Source: Methylococcaceae bacterium
GTDB lineage: Bacteria > Pseudomonadota > Gammaproteobacteria > Methylococcales > Methylococcaceae
Direction: 5' to 3'
NCBI GenBank assembly: GCA_012026715.1
Contig: VEPB01000467.1
Location: forward strand, 1 to 11,830
Length of the DNA stretch: 11,830 bases
Part shown: piece by piece, positions 1-7,004 of the stretch
Layout: every line of letters starts with the position of its first letter
How positions within the stretch are numbered: position 1 is the first letter of the stretch
Notes under the pieces: model-generated
The model's database searches: none
The model's input: only the letters and a program-made list of their open reading frames with translations
Told to the model about the DNA's origin: nothing
Program-made: the position numbers and the translations under genes

Positions 1-927
1 CCCTGGCTGGGCCGGCTGATCGCCTGGCGCAACCGCAGCCCCTGGCTGGCCCGGCTGGGTGAACGGCTACTGGGCATCGACGCCCGCGCCCTATTGCCTG
101 AACCCCTTCCCCAAGCGACCGTCGGCGCGCTTGCCGTCAAGGCCGCGTCCGAAGCGGAGCCCCGGCGTGAAGTGGTGCTGCTGGTGGACAGCTTCAGCCG
201 GTATTACGACCGGGACGTCGTGGACGCGGCCAGGGTGGTGCTGGAAGCGGCCGGCTGCCGCGTGCTGCGGGCCGAACCTTCGCGGGAATCACCGGAACCG
301 GATCGTCCGCTGTGCTGCGGACGGACCTATCTGTCCCAAGGCATGGTGACAGAAGCCCGCCGGGAAGCCCGCAGGACCTTGGACGCACTACTTCCCCACC
401 TCGCCGCCGGGCGCACGGTCATCGGCCTGGAACCGGCTTGTCTGCTGACCTTGCGAGACGAATGGAAAGCTTTGGACCTGGGGGAAGCTGCCGCCGAACT
501 GTCGGGGCAGGCCCTGCTGCTGGAAGAATTCCTCGCCCGCGAAAACCTGCCCCTGGTTTTCAAGCAACCTACGGCACCTTTGCTGGTACACGGCCATTGC
601 CACCAGAAGGCCGCCGGCGCGATGAAATCCCTACGCAAGGTTCTCAAACAGGTGCCCGGACTCCGTTTCAAATTCATCGAAGCCTCCTGCTGTGGCATGG
701 CCGGCAGCTTCGGCATCGAGGCCGAGCACGCCCGGATGGCCCGCACCATGGCCGAAGACGCGCTACTGCCCAGGATCAGGCAACAGCCGGAAGCCGCGAT
801 ACTCAGCAATGGCTTTTCCTGCCGCAGCCAGATTCGGGCCGGCGCCGCGCGGCCATCCGTCCATCTGGCGCAGTGGCTCAGGGACCACCTGGCGACGGAC
901 CGGCCGGCCGCCGAAGAGCGTGGCTGA
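1..927 (+). CDS. Fe-S (CCG-domain) oxidoreductase, C-terminal part; 5' end outside window
   Basis: The frame is open from the first base and ends at TGA 925-927, so about 308 residues of a longer protein are visible. Two cysteine-rich CCG modules can be read. The first has RPLCCG followed by EPACLLTLRDE. The second has HGHCHQKA followed by SCCGMAGSFG and a late GFSCRSQ. These modules bind an Fe-S cluster or serve as heterodisulfide-reductase-like units in GlcF, GlpC, LutA and D-lactate dehydrogenase-type enzymes. The GHCHQ...CCGMAGSFG arrangement is what I know from the C-terminus of large cytoplasmic fusions of a FAD-linked oxidase with an Fe-S domain (YdiJ type, about 1000 aa), so a 2-hydroxyacid dehydrogenase role is likely. 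The FAD domain is not visible, and a stand-alone Fe-S subunit cannot be excluded. TTG 94 is an internal codon rather than a start, because similar coding sequence continues upstream of it. Confidence 0.85.
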   Translation, partial: PWLGRLIAWRNRSPWLARLGERLLGIDARALLPEPLPQATVGALAVKAASEAEPRREVVLLVDSFSRYYDRDVVDAARVVLEAAGCRVLRAEPSRESPEPDRPLCCGRTYLSQGMVTEARREARRTLDALLPHLAAGRTVIGLEPACLLTLRDEWKALDLGEAAAELSGQALLLEEFLARENLPLVFKQPTAPLLVHGHCHQKAAGAMKSLRKVLKQVPGLRFKFIEASCCGMAGSFGIEAEHARMARTMAEDALLPRIRQQPEAAILSNGFSCRSQIRAGAARPSVHLAQWLRDHLATDRPAAEERG

Positions 928-1008
928 GGCAACATTGGCGTACTCGCGGGGCCGGTGAACCGCCGCCATACCCATACAATCACGCCGATATCCGGAGCAG
1001 ACGATTTC

Positions 1009-1024
1009 CCATTTTCTAAAATGG
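1009..1024. promoter_or_regulatory. AT-rich perfect palindrome, possible operator or -10 region
   Basis: CCATTTT and AAAATGG are perfect 7-bp inverted arms separated by only CT, about 50 bp before the secreted-protein gene at 1073. The short spacer suits a dimeric regulator site better than an RNA hairpin. TAAAAT at 1017-1022 could serve as a -10 hexamer, but no good -35 lies at the right distance. The rest of the 928-1072 gap shows nothing else I can name. Confidence 0.25.
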
Positions 1025-1072
1025 CGTTATCGTTGCCTCACCATTGATCCCAACCTTGCCCCGGAGACTGCC

Positions 1073-1762
1073 ATGATGTTGCGCACCCGATCACCCGCCC
1101 TGTCCTCGGCCTTGGCCGCCACCCTGCTGGCCCTTGGCTTATCCTGCGCCCTGCCCTGCCGGGCCGAAGCGCCCAAGTCCGGCGCCGTGCCGGCCCTGCC
1201 CGCCATCGCCGACAGCGCCCGTCAAAAGATCCTGGGACATTTGCAGGAAGTCAAACTAGCCCGGCTGCAAGGCTGGCCCAGCATCATCTTCTACTGCCCC
1301 ATCGACGAAGCGCCCACCCCCGCAATCAAGGAGATCTGCCAGCAAAGCTACAAGACCCTCGAAGAGCAGGCGGTTAAGCACAAGATGAAATTCCGCAAGG
1401 CCCAGAACCTCAATGAAGTCATTCTGCTGCCGACCCTGACCGGCGATCTGAAACTGGTCATCGACCTGCTGCCCAGCGCTCCGAGCGACAGCGCCTCCGC
1501 CATCTCCGCCACCATCTCGGTGCTGGCCCACTACAGCCGCGCCATCAACCGCGCCCTGGATCTCCCCAGTCCGGAACAGGCCCAGACCGGCCATCCGGTG
1601 ATGACTCCCCAGCATGTCGACGCGCTGCTGTGGGATGCAGCCTTCATCAAAGCCACCGCCGGACCCCAGAGCGAACTGGTGGCCCCCGTCATCGCGGGGA
1701 TCAACCAGAAACTAGAAGCTTTTTTTGCCGATTACGGCAAGGCCAATCAACACCAGCCCTGA
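1073..1762 (+). CDS. Secreted protein of unknown function, 229 aa
   Basis: I do not recognise this family. The start is ATG 1073, with GGAGA about 8 nt upstream; the next codon is also ATG. Residues 1-31 look like a Sec signal peptide: a basic start (MMLRTR), a hydrophobic core rich in Ala and Leu, and likely cleavage after CRA at residue 31. The cysteines in the core do not fit a lipobox, so a soluble periplasmic protein is more likely than a lipoprotein. The mature part is mostly helical in character. It has two cysteines (residues 75 and 89) that could form a disulfide, a charged stretch around 85-110, and a region rich in Ser and Ala around 135-150. There are no recognisable catalytic motifs and no membrane helices after the signal. 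It stands alone between the Fe-S oxidoreductase and the converging nadC. Confidence 0.8.
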   Translation: MMLRTRSPALSSALAATLLALGLSCALPCRAEAPKSGAVPALPAIADSARQKILGHLQEVKLARLQGWPSIIFYCPIDEAPTPAIKEICQQSYKTLEEQAVKHKMKFRKAQNLNEVILLPTLTGDLKLVIDLLPSAPSDSASAISATISVLAHYSRAINRALDLPSPEQAQTGHPVMTPQHVDALLWDAAFIKATAGPQSELVAPVIAGINQKLEAFFADYGKANQHQP

Positions 1763-1776
1763 TTCGCCTCGGCGTG

Positions 1777-1804
1777 CTCTGGCGGCTGACGGCAACCGCC
1801 AGAG
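1777..1804. terminator. Hairpin between convergent genes, terminator-like
   Basis: CTCTGGCGG (1777-1785) and CCGCCAGAG (1796-1804) form a perfect 9-bp stem around a 10-nt loop. It lies between the stop of the secreted-protein gene (1762) and the stop of nadC (1832). A single hairpin here could end transcription from both sides. Neither strand has a run of T after the stem, so the intrinsic terminator call is only moderate. Confidence 0.5.
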
Positions 1805-1831
1805 TCGGGAGCGTCCGCCACAGCCGAGCGT

Positions 1832-2659
1832 TCAGCGCAACAGGGTGATCCGCATGGACAGGTCGATGGCCTTCACATTCTTGGTGAGGGCTCCGATCGA
1901 GATGAAGTCGACTCCGGTCTCGGCAATGGCACGAAGCCCGGCGAGTTCCACGTTGCCGGATACCTCCAGCTTGGCCCGTCGGGCGGTGAGGACGACCGCT
2001 TGGCGCATGGCGCTGAGCTCGAAGTTGTCCAGCAGAATCCGCTCGGCGCCGGCCTCGATGGCCTGCATCAGTTCGTCGAGGGTCTCCACCTCCACTTCCA
2101 CCGGAATGTCGGCGCCCAGATCGCGCGCCTGCATCACGGCTTTGGCGATGGATCCGGCAGCCAGGATATGGTTCTCCTTGATGAGGATGCCGTCGTACAG
2201 ACCCATCCGGTGATTGTGGCAGCCGCCGCAACGTACCGCGTACTTTTGGGCCTTGCGCAGTCCCGGTATGGTCTTGCGAGTGTCGAGGATCTGCACCGGC
2301 AGATCGGCCACCACCTCGGCGTAGCGGCGCGCCTCGGTAGCGGTAGCCGACAGCGTCTGCAGAAGGTTAAGGGCGGTGCGCTCACCCGTGAGCAGGCTAC
2401 GGGCCGGCCCCTGCAACCGGCACAATAGCGTTCCCGCCGCCACTTTGGTCCCTTCCGCCACCGGCCACTGGATGCTGACGGCCGCATCGAGGTGTTCGAA
2501 CACCGCCGCGAACCAAGCCTGACCACACACGACCATCGTCTCGCGGGTGATCACTTCGGCGGTGGCTCGGGTACTCTGAGGAACGATGAGGGCAGTGACA
2601 TCCCCCACTCCGATGTCTTCCTCCAGCAAGCGTTCAATGTCGGCAGAATGGATGAGCAT
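1832..2659 (-). CDS. nadC: Nicotinate-nucleotide pyrophosphorylase (carboxylating)
   Basis: NadC is the quinolinate phosphoribosyltransferase of de novo NAD synthesis. It converts quinolinate and PRPP to nicotinate mononucleotide, CO2 and pyrophosphate in the cytoplasm. Family landmarks are clear in the 275-aa product: EDIGVGD at 14-20, GERTALNLLQ at 92-101, DTRKT at 126-130, the basic substrate-binding run RCGGCHNHRMGL at 143-154, KENHI at 161-165, LLDNF at 209-213, and SIGALTKNV near the end. The frame stays open upstream to 2788. I prefer ATG 2659 because GGAG lies 8 nt before it, the length suits the family, and the longer start would overlap the likely promoter. The ModD paralogue is less likely given the LRKAQKYAVRCGG region. 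It is divergent from minC with no other nad gene nearby, so it is probably monocistronic. Confidence 0.95.
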   Translation of the reverse strand: MLIHSADIERLLEEDIGVGDVTALIVPQSTRATAEVITRETMVVCGQAWFAAVFEHLDAAVSIQWPVAEGTKVAAGTLLCRLQGPARSLLTGERTALNLLQTLSATATEARRYAEVVADLPVQILDTRKTIPGLRKAQKYAVRCGGCHNHRMGLYDGILIKENHILAAGSIAKAVMQARDLGADIPVEVEVETLDELMQAIEAGAERILLDNFELSAMRQAVVLTARRAKLEVSGNVELAGLRAIAETGVDFISIGALTKNVKAIDLSMRITLLR

Positions 2660-2776
2660 GTCCAGGACTCCGGTAAGTCGACAAAGCATAGCGGGTCCGC
2701 CACGGAGTGACGAGAATCCCCTCGAAGACGCAGCGGCGACCCGACCGGCGACCGGAAGTACTTGTTTCGCAACATA

Positions 2777-2782
2777 ATTATA
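2777..2782 (-). promoter_or_regulatory. Possible -10 box for nadC (TATAAT on minus strand)
   Basis: The minus strand reads a perfect TATAAT within the AT-rich part of the 206-bp nadC-minC gap. There is no good -35 at 16-18 bp. A perfect TTGACA on the minus strand (plus positions 2811-2816) is 28 bp away, too far to pair with this box, but it could pair with the weaker AACAAT at 2787-2792. The leader to nadC would be about 110 nt, with nothing recognisable inside it. Confidence 0.35.
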
Positions 2783-2823
2783 AGTCATTGTTCCATCAGG
2801 TTTTTTCTCATGTCAACAGATGT

Positions 2824-2829
2824 TACAAT
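2824..2829 (+). promoter_or_regulatory. Possible -10 box for the minCDE operon (TACAAT)
   Basis: TACAAT lies 36 bp before the chosen minC ATG and matches the sigma-70 -10 consensus at five of six bases. The segment where a -35 would sit (about 2801-2807) is only a T run, so any -35 is weak. A start near 2836 would give a leader of about 30 nt. Confidence 0.4.
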
Positions 2830-2865
2830 GCCCCTGCTTCACACCGACTCCCATTCCTTGCAGTG

Positions 2866-3624
2866 ATGCGGCCCCGCATGTCAGTGCGCACCAGCGAAAA
2901 TCCCGCTCCATCCCACGTATTCGAGATTCGAGGCGGATCGGTTAACGTGCCGGCGCTTCGACTGTTCTGCAGCGATATTCCGGCAATCATCGCGCTGCTT
3001 CAGGAGCGGATCCAGCAAGCGCCGGAATTCTTCCGCGATGCGCCGGTGGTGATCGATCTGCACGCCCTGCCGGTCGACGGGGAACCTCTGGATCTGGCGG
3101 AACTCGCCTTGGCGCTGCATCAAAACGGCTTGGTACCGGTGGGCATCCGCAGTGGCGAGCCGGGCTACCAGCTAGCGGCCAAACAGGCCCATCTGGCAGT
3201 GTTTTCCGAGGTGCGCCACGAGCCATCGCCCAGACCCGCCGAAGCAAAAACTCCGCCGGCGAAGCTACCCGAACCCAAACCGGAACCGCGACCCGCGGCC
3301 GTCCCCACCCGCATCATCCAGCAGCCAGTCCGTTCCGGACAGCGCATTTACGCAACCGGCGACCTGATCGTGCTGGCTCCTGTGAGTGCCGGTGCGGAGA
3401 TCATGGCGGACGGCAACATCCATGTGTATGGATCGCTGCGCGGCCGTGCCTTGGCGGGAGTCCAGGGCAACGCCGCCAGCCGGATTTTTTGCATGGATCT
3501 GCAGGCGGAACTGGTTTCCGTGGCCGGCCACTACAAGGTCAGCGAAAGCCTGGACCCGTCGGTGCGGAGCAAGCCGGTCCAGGTCTATCTCAGCAACGAC
3601 GCCCTGATCGTCGAAGATTTGTAA
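2866..3624 (+). CDS. minC: Septum site-determining protein MinC
   Basis: MinC blocks FtsZ polymerisation near the poles when MinD recruits it to the inner membrane. The 252-aa reading has an N-terminal FtsZ-inhibiting domain (about 18-115), a linker rich in Pro, Lys and Glu (about 118-147), and a C-terminal beta-helix domain. That last domain carries RSGQ at 156-159, the motif used for MinD binding, and GRALAGVQGN at 193-202. E. coli MinC is 231 aa, so the length is close. The frame is open back to 2707, but that extension would cover the likely promoter and adds no family sequence. ATG 2866 and ATG 2878 are both possible starts, and neither has a clear Shine-Dalgarno; GTG 2863 is a third option. 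It is the first gene of minCDE, 32 bp before minD. Confidence 0.95.
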   Translation: MRPRMSVRTSENPAPSHVFEIRGGSVNVPALRLFCSDIPAIIALLQERIQQAPEFFRDAPVVIDLHALPVDGEPLDLAELALALHQNGLVPVGIRSGEPGYQLAAKQAHLAVFSEVRHEPSPRPAEAKTPPAKLPEPKPEPRPAAVPTRIIQQPVRSGQRIYATGDLIVLAPVSAGAEIMADGNIHVYGSLRGRALAGVQGNAASRIFCMDLQAELVSVAGHYKVSESLDPSVRSKPVQVYLSNDALIVEDL

Positions 3625-3645
3625 TTCCCTTAAGTTCGCTCGTTT

Positions 3646-3650
3646 GGAGG
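3646..3650 (+). promoter_or_regulatory. Ribosome binding site that fixes the minD GTG start
   Basis: GGAGG sits 6 nt before GTG 3657. This decides for a GTG start and against the longer open frame that runs back into minC in another phase. Confidence 0.85.
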
Positions 3651-3656
3651 GTTTCA

Positions 3657-4466
3657 GTGGCACGCATCATCGTTGTAACTTCGGGCAAAGGCGGGGGCGG
3701 CAAGACCACCACCAGCGCCGCTATTTCCATGGGGCTGGCTCTGCAGGGCAAGCGCACCGCCGTCATCGACTTCGACGTGGGACTGCGCAACCTGGACCTG
3801 ATCATGGGCTGCGAGCGCCGGGTGGTATATGACTTCGTCAACGTGATCAACGGCGAGGCCAACCTCAACCAGGCCCTGATCAAGGACAAGCGCTGCGACA
3901 ATCTGTTCGTTCTTCCCGCTTCCCAGACCCGCGACAAGGATTCGCTGACCCAGGAAGGCGTCGGCAAGGTGCTGGAAAACCTCTCCAAGGACTTTGACTA
4001 CGTGGTCTGCGACTCTCCCGCCGGCATCGAGCGGGGCGCCACCCTGGCCATGTACTACGCCGACGATGCGGTGGTGGTGACCAATCCGGAAGTGTCCTCG
4101 GTGCGCGACTCCGACCGCATGCTGGGCATTCTGGCGAGCAAATCGCGGCGCGCCGAGCAGGGCGAAGAACCGATCAAGGAGTACCTGCTGCTGACGCGTT
4201 ATTCGCCGCAGCGGGTCAAGCTCGGCGAAATGCTGAGCGTGGACGACGTCCAGGAAATCCTGTCGCTGCACCTGTTGGGGGTCATCCCCGAGTCCAAGGC
4301 GGTCCTCAACGCCTCCAACTCCGGCACGCCGGTCATTCTGGACGACAAGAGCGACGCCGGTCAGGCATACGGCGACGTGGTGCGGCGCTACCTGGGCGAA
4401 ACCGTGCCCCATCGGTTCCTGGAAGAGGAAAAGAAGGGCCTGTTCGGACGACTGTTCGGAGGGTAA
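3657..4466 (+). CDS. minD: Septum site-determining protein MinD (membrane ATPase)
   Basis: MinD is a ParA/MinD-type P-loop ATPase. Bound to ATP it dimerises on the inner membrane, recruits MinC, and is released by MinE. The 269-aa product matches E. coli MinD (270 aa) nearly end to end. Landmarks are MARIIVVTSGKG at the start, DFDVGLRNLDLIMGCERR near residues 39-54, CDSPAGIE (Walker B region), TNPEVSSVRDSDR, and the C-terminal amphipathic membrane-targeting helix EEEKKGLFGRLFGG. The deviant Walker A motif reads KGGGGKT at 11-17. The fourth position is Gly (codon GGC, 3696-3698), where this family normally has Val; the signature lysine K11 and catalytic-loop K16 are kept. The start is GTG with GGAGG upstream. 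minE begins 2 nt after the stop, so the two are co-translated. Confidence 0.97.
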   Translation: MARIIVVTSGKGGGGKTTTSAAISMGLALQGKRTAVIDFDVGLRNLDLIMGCERRVVYDFVNVINGEANLNQALIKDKRCDNLFVLPASQTRDKDSLTQEGVGKVLENLSKDFDYVVCDSPAGIERGATLAMYYADDAVVVTNPEVSSVRDSDRMLGILASKSRRAEQGEEPIKEYLLLTRYSPQRVKLGEMLSVDDVQEILSLHLLGVIPESKAVLNASNSGTPVILDDKSDAGQAYGDVVRRYLGETVPHRFLEEEKKGLFGRLFGG

Positions 4467-4468
4467 AC

Positions 4469-4747
4469 ATGGGCTTACTCGATTATTTCCGCAGCTCCCG
4501 GCCGGCCTCCGCGGCGGTCGCCAAGGAGCGGCTACAGATCCTCATCGCCCACGAGCGTGCCCAGCGCGGCAAGCCCGACTACCTACCCAAGCTCCAGCAG
4601 GAGTTGCTCGAGGTGATCCGCAAATACGTCAGCGTCGACGACGATGCCATCTCGGTCACCATGGAGCAGGACGAGGACCGGGAAATCCTGGGCGTCAACA
4701 TCATCCTGCCGGACGACGGCGAGCGTCCTCGGCGCGGCGGCGGCTAA
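4469..4747 (+). CDS. minE: Cell division topological specificity factor MinE
   Basis: MinE stimulates MinD ATPase activity and drives the pole-to-pole oscillation that confines MinC to the poles. The 92-aa product has the expected parts: an N-terminal membrane-contacting segment (MGLLDYFRSS), the MinD-binding anti-MinCD stretch RLQILIAHERAQR at about 21-33, and a C-terminal dimerisation domain with EVIRKYVSVDDDAI and the strand around ILGVNIILP. GGAGGG at 4458-4463, inside the end of minD, is its ribosome binding site 5 nt from ATG. Its last 4 bp overlap the end of the convergent sixA gene, leaving no room for a terminator between them. Confidence 0.95.
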   Translation: MGLLDYFRSSRPASAAVAKERLQILIAHERAQRGKPDYLPKLQQELLEVIRKYVSVDDDAISVTMEQDEDREILGVNIILPDDGERPRRGGG

Positions 4748-5244
4748 CGCTCGGCTTCGCCCTTGGGCGGACTTGCGAACAGCCGCAATCGTCCCTGCAC
4801 GGCCTGCGACCAATCTTCGCTGCGGAACTCGACCGCAACGATACCCGAGGTGGGAATGTCGTCGATGCGCTCCCCGCTCAGCAAGCCGTTGGCAAAATCG
4901 GTCAGGACCGGGTTATGCCCCACCACGCAGACCCGGCTCAGCCTAGGATCCATGGTGTCCAGCAACCGCCGCAGCTCCTCGGTGCCGCCGTCATAGATTT
5001 CACTCCGAAACACGATGCGATCTTTGTCAAAATCCAGCCCGGCCGCCATTTTGCGCGCGGTCTTGACGGCCCGCCTTGCCGGACTGGAAAAAATGGCATC
5101 CGGTATCAGATCCTGGCGCCGCAAGAAGCTCCCGATCCAGGGCGCATCGCGCTTGCCGCGGCCATTGAGCGGGCGGTCGCGATCGTTGAGCGACGGATCG
5201 GTCCAACTGGATTTGGCATGGCGGACCAGAATAAGAGTCTTCAA
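4744..5244 (-). CDS. sixA: Phosphohistidine phosphatase SixA (histidine phosphatase family)
   Basis: SixA removes phosphate from phosphohistidine in cytoplasmic phosphorelay or PTS-related proteins; E. coli SixA acts on ArcB and the nitrogen PTS protein NPr. The 166-aa product shows the short branch of the histidine phosphatase superfamily. LVRHAKSS carries the catalytic R8 and H9, LNGRGKRDA follows, SSPARRAVKTA supplies a phosphate-binding arginine, and VVGHNP carries the second histidine, H110. E. coli SixA is about 160 aa. The start codon is TTG at 5242-5244, with GGAAGGG a few bases upstream; family N-termini of the MKTLILVRHAKS type support it. No phosphorelay partner is encoded in the window, so the substrate is unknown. 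The gene is convergent with minE, with a 4-bp overlap of the ends. Confidence 0.9.
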   Translation of the reverse strand: MKTLILVRHAKSSWTDPSLNDRDRPLNGRGKRDAPWIGSFLRRQDLIPDAIFSSPARRAVKTARKMAAGLDFDKDRIVFRSEIYDGGTEELRRLLDTMDPRLSRVCVVGHNPVLTDFANGLLSGERIDDIPTSGIVAVEFRSEDWSQAVQGRLRLFASPPKGEAER

Positions 5245-5317
5245 GATGCTGCCCTTCCGTCACCTGACGCCGCCGCAGTATAACCGTCGACGCCATGGCT
5301 CCAAAGGTCGGGCGATG

Positions 5318-5323
5318 TATAAT
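5318..5323 (+). promoter_or_regulatory. Possible -10 box for the opg operon (TATAAT)
   Basis: A perfect TATAAT, preceded directly by TG, lies 121 bp before the opgG start in the 200-bp gap after sixA. The hexamers 16-18 bp upstream are poor matches to TTGACA, so activation or another sigma factor may be needed. The following leader contains an AT-rich patch near 5393-5415 but no riboswitch I can identify. Confidence 0.4.
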
Positions 5324-5444
5324 TTTCGTTTCACCGGACCCGGCCAAAAACCCGCCGCCGCGGCAGTCCACGCAGGCTGGCTCGATATTGGGTTCTAAAG
5401 CCTTAATTTTTAGCCGGATTTCCTCGTCAGTCTCAACACAGGGT

Positions 5445-7004
5445 ATGCCCTTGAAGATACCAGTCTGGTTCATTGCCTCGCTGTTACTGTTGGCCGCCGC
5501 GACCGTCCCGGCCGAGCCGGCCAAGCCGGCCGCCCCCCATCCGGTGACCCAGCCCCAGCCCTTCCAGTTCGTCGATGTGGAACGGCGCGCCAAGGAATTG
5601 GCCGCAAAACCCTACGCCAGGGACGATGCCGGCATGCCGGAATTCCTGGGACACCTGGATTACGATCAGTACCGGGACATCCGTTACAAGGCCGACAAGG
5701 CGCTGTGGAAGGAAGAAGGTTTGCCATTCCAGATCCAGCTGTTCCACCGCGGCTTCATGTTCAAGGACCGGGTCAACATCAATGTGGTGGACCAGGGCGT
5801 CGCCACCCGCCTGGCCTATTCGCCGGAGTTGTTCGACTTCGGCAAGAACAGCTTCCCCAGCCCCTTGCCTGCCGACCTGGGTTTCGCCGGCCTGCGCTTC
5901 CACCATCCCTTGCGGCACGACGACGTGTTCGACGAAGTCACGGTATTCCTCGGCGCCAGTTACTTCCGTGCGGTCGGACTAGGCCAGGCCTACGGCCTTT
6001 CGGCTCGCGGACTGGCGCTTGACACGGGTTTGGCAAAGGCCGAGGAATTCCCCATCTTCCGCGAGTTCTGGGTGGAAAAGCCCGCCAAGGCGGCCAATGC
6101 CCTGGTGGTCTACGCCCTCCTGGACAGTCCCAGCGTCACGGGCGCCTATCGTTTCATCATCCATCCCGGTATCGACCTGACGATGGAGGTCGCCAGCCAC
6201 ATCTACTTCCGCAAGGGCGTTGAACGGCTCGGCATCGCTCCGCTCACCAGCATGTTCTTCCGGGGCGAGAACACCGACCGCTTCGTCGATGACTTCCGCC
6301 CCGAGATCCACGACTCCGACGGCCTGTTGATCAACCGCAGCAATGGCGAATGGGTTTGGCGCCCGCTGAACAACCCCAAACTGCTCCGGGTCAGCGTGTT
6401 CAAGGACACCAAGCCGGCCGGTTTCGGCCTCATGACACGGGACCGCAATTTCGATCATTACCAGGACCTGGAGGCCCATTACCACGAGCGTCCCAGCGTT
6501 TGGGTGGAAGCCATCGGAGACTGGGGTCCCGGTTCGGTTTATCTGATTGAAATTCCGAGTGACGCCGAAAAATACGACAACATCGTGGCATTCTGGGTAC
6601 CCGACCAGGTCAGCGGCGAAGGCAAGGACTACCAGTTCGGCTACCGCCTGCATTTCCTAAAGGATCCCGTGGCCCAAGGCAACCTAGCCCGGACCGAAGC
6701 CAGCCGCATCGGCTCCAGCAGCCCCGCGGTCGGCAACGGTCTTGGCCGCAAGTTCGTGGTGGACTTCAGCGGCGAAACCCTCAAGCTGCTGAGCGAAAAA
6801 GCCGCGGTCGAGCCCGAAATCGGCGCGTCCTCAGGCCAAATTCTCAATCCCGTGATTCAAAAAAATCTGGAAACCGGCGCCTGGCGCCTGAGCTTCGATC
6901 TGGTCCCGGAAAAGGACAAGGATCCGGTCGAACTGCGCGCCCTCCTAAAATCCCGCGGCGAAGTCCTGACAGAGACCTGGGTGTATCAGTGGAGCGGTAA
7001 ATGA
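5445..7004 (+). CDS. opgG: Periplasmic glucan biosynthesis protein OpgG (MdoG)
   Basis: OpgG works in the periplasm on the beta-glucan backbone exported by OpgH, and is required for osmoregulated periplasmic glucans. The 519-aa product compares with 511 aa in E. coli. Residues 1-25 or so form a Sec signal peptide (MPLKIPVW, then a Leu/Ala core) without twin arginines. That favours OpgG over the Tat-exported paralogue OpgD. Family motifs include LDYDQYRDIRYK, FHRGFMFKDRV near residue 100, FRGENTDR, HDSDG at 289-293, NGEWVWRPL, RDRNFDHYQDLEAHYHERPS and IGDWGPGSVYLIEIP. The frame is open back to 5295, but that extension would bury the signal peptide. ATG 5445 has only a weak ribosome site; TTG 5451 is spaced better from AGGG. 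It overlaps the next gene by 4 bp. Confidence 0.95.
   Translation: MPLKIPVWFIASLLLLAAATVPAEPAKPAAPHPVTQPQPFQFVDVERRAKELAAKPYARDDAGMPEFLGHLDYDQYRDIRYKADKALWKEEGLPFQIQLFHRGFMFKDRVNINVVDQGVATRLAYSPELFDFGKNSFPSPLPADLGFAGLRFHHPLRHDDVFDEVTVFLGASYFRAVGLGQAYGLSARGLALDTGLAKAEEFPIFREFWVEKPAKAANALVVYALLDSPSVTGAYRFIIHPGIDLTMEVASHIYFRKGVERLGIAPLTSMFFRGENTDRFVDDFRPEIHDSDGLLINRSNGEWVWRPLNNPKLLRVSVFKDTKPAGFGLMTRDRNFDHYQDLEAHYHERPSVWVEAIGDWGPGSVYLIEIPSDAEKYDNIVAFWVPDQVSGEGKDYQFGYRLHFLKDPVAQGNLARTEASRIGSSSPAVGNGLGRKFVVDFSGETLKLLSEKAAVEPEIGASSGQILNPVIQKNLETGAWRLSFDLVPEKDKDPVELRALLKSRGEVLTETWVYQWSGK

Noticed and set aside
2660..2788. Longer nadC starting at 2788
   Set aside because: It has no ribosome site and runs over the minus-strand -10 candidate; ATG 2659 has GGAG upstream and gives the usual family length.
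2707..2865. N-terminal extension of minC
   Set aside because: The frame is open, but it would give MinC 53 extra residues without family similarity, and it covers the likely promoter boxes.
3690..3704. MinD as a non-functional pseudogene because of the altered P-loop
   Set aside because: The frame is intact from the ribosome site to the membrane-targeting helix, and every other motif is kept, so it is treated as a functional gene with a variant residue.
5295..5444. 50-codon N-terminal extension of opgG
   Set aside because: It would place the signal peptide internally and covers the TATAAT box; the ATG at 5445 gives a normal signal peptide.
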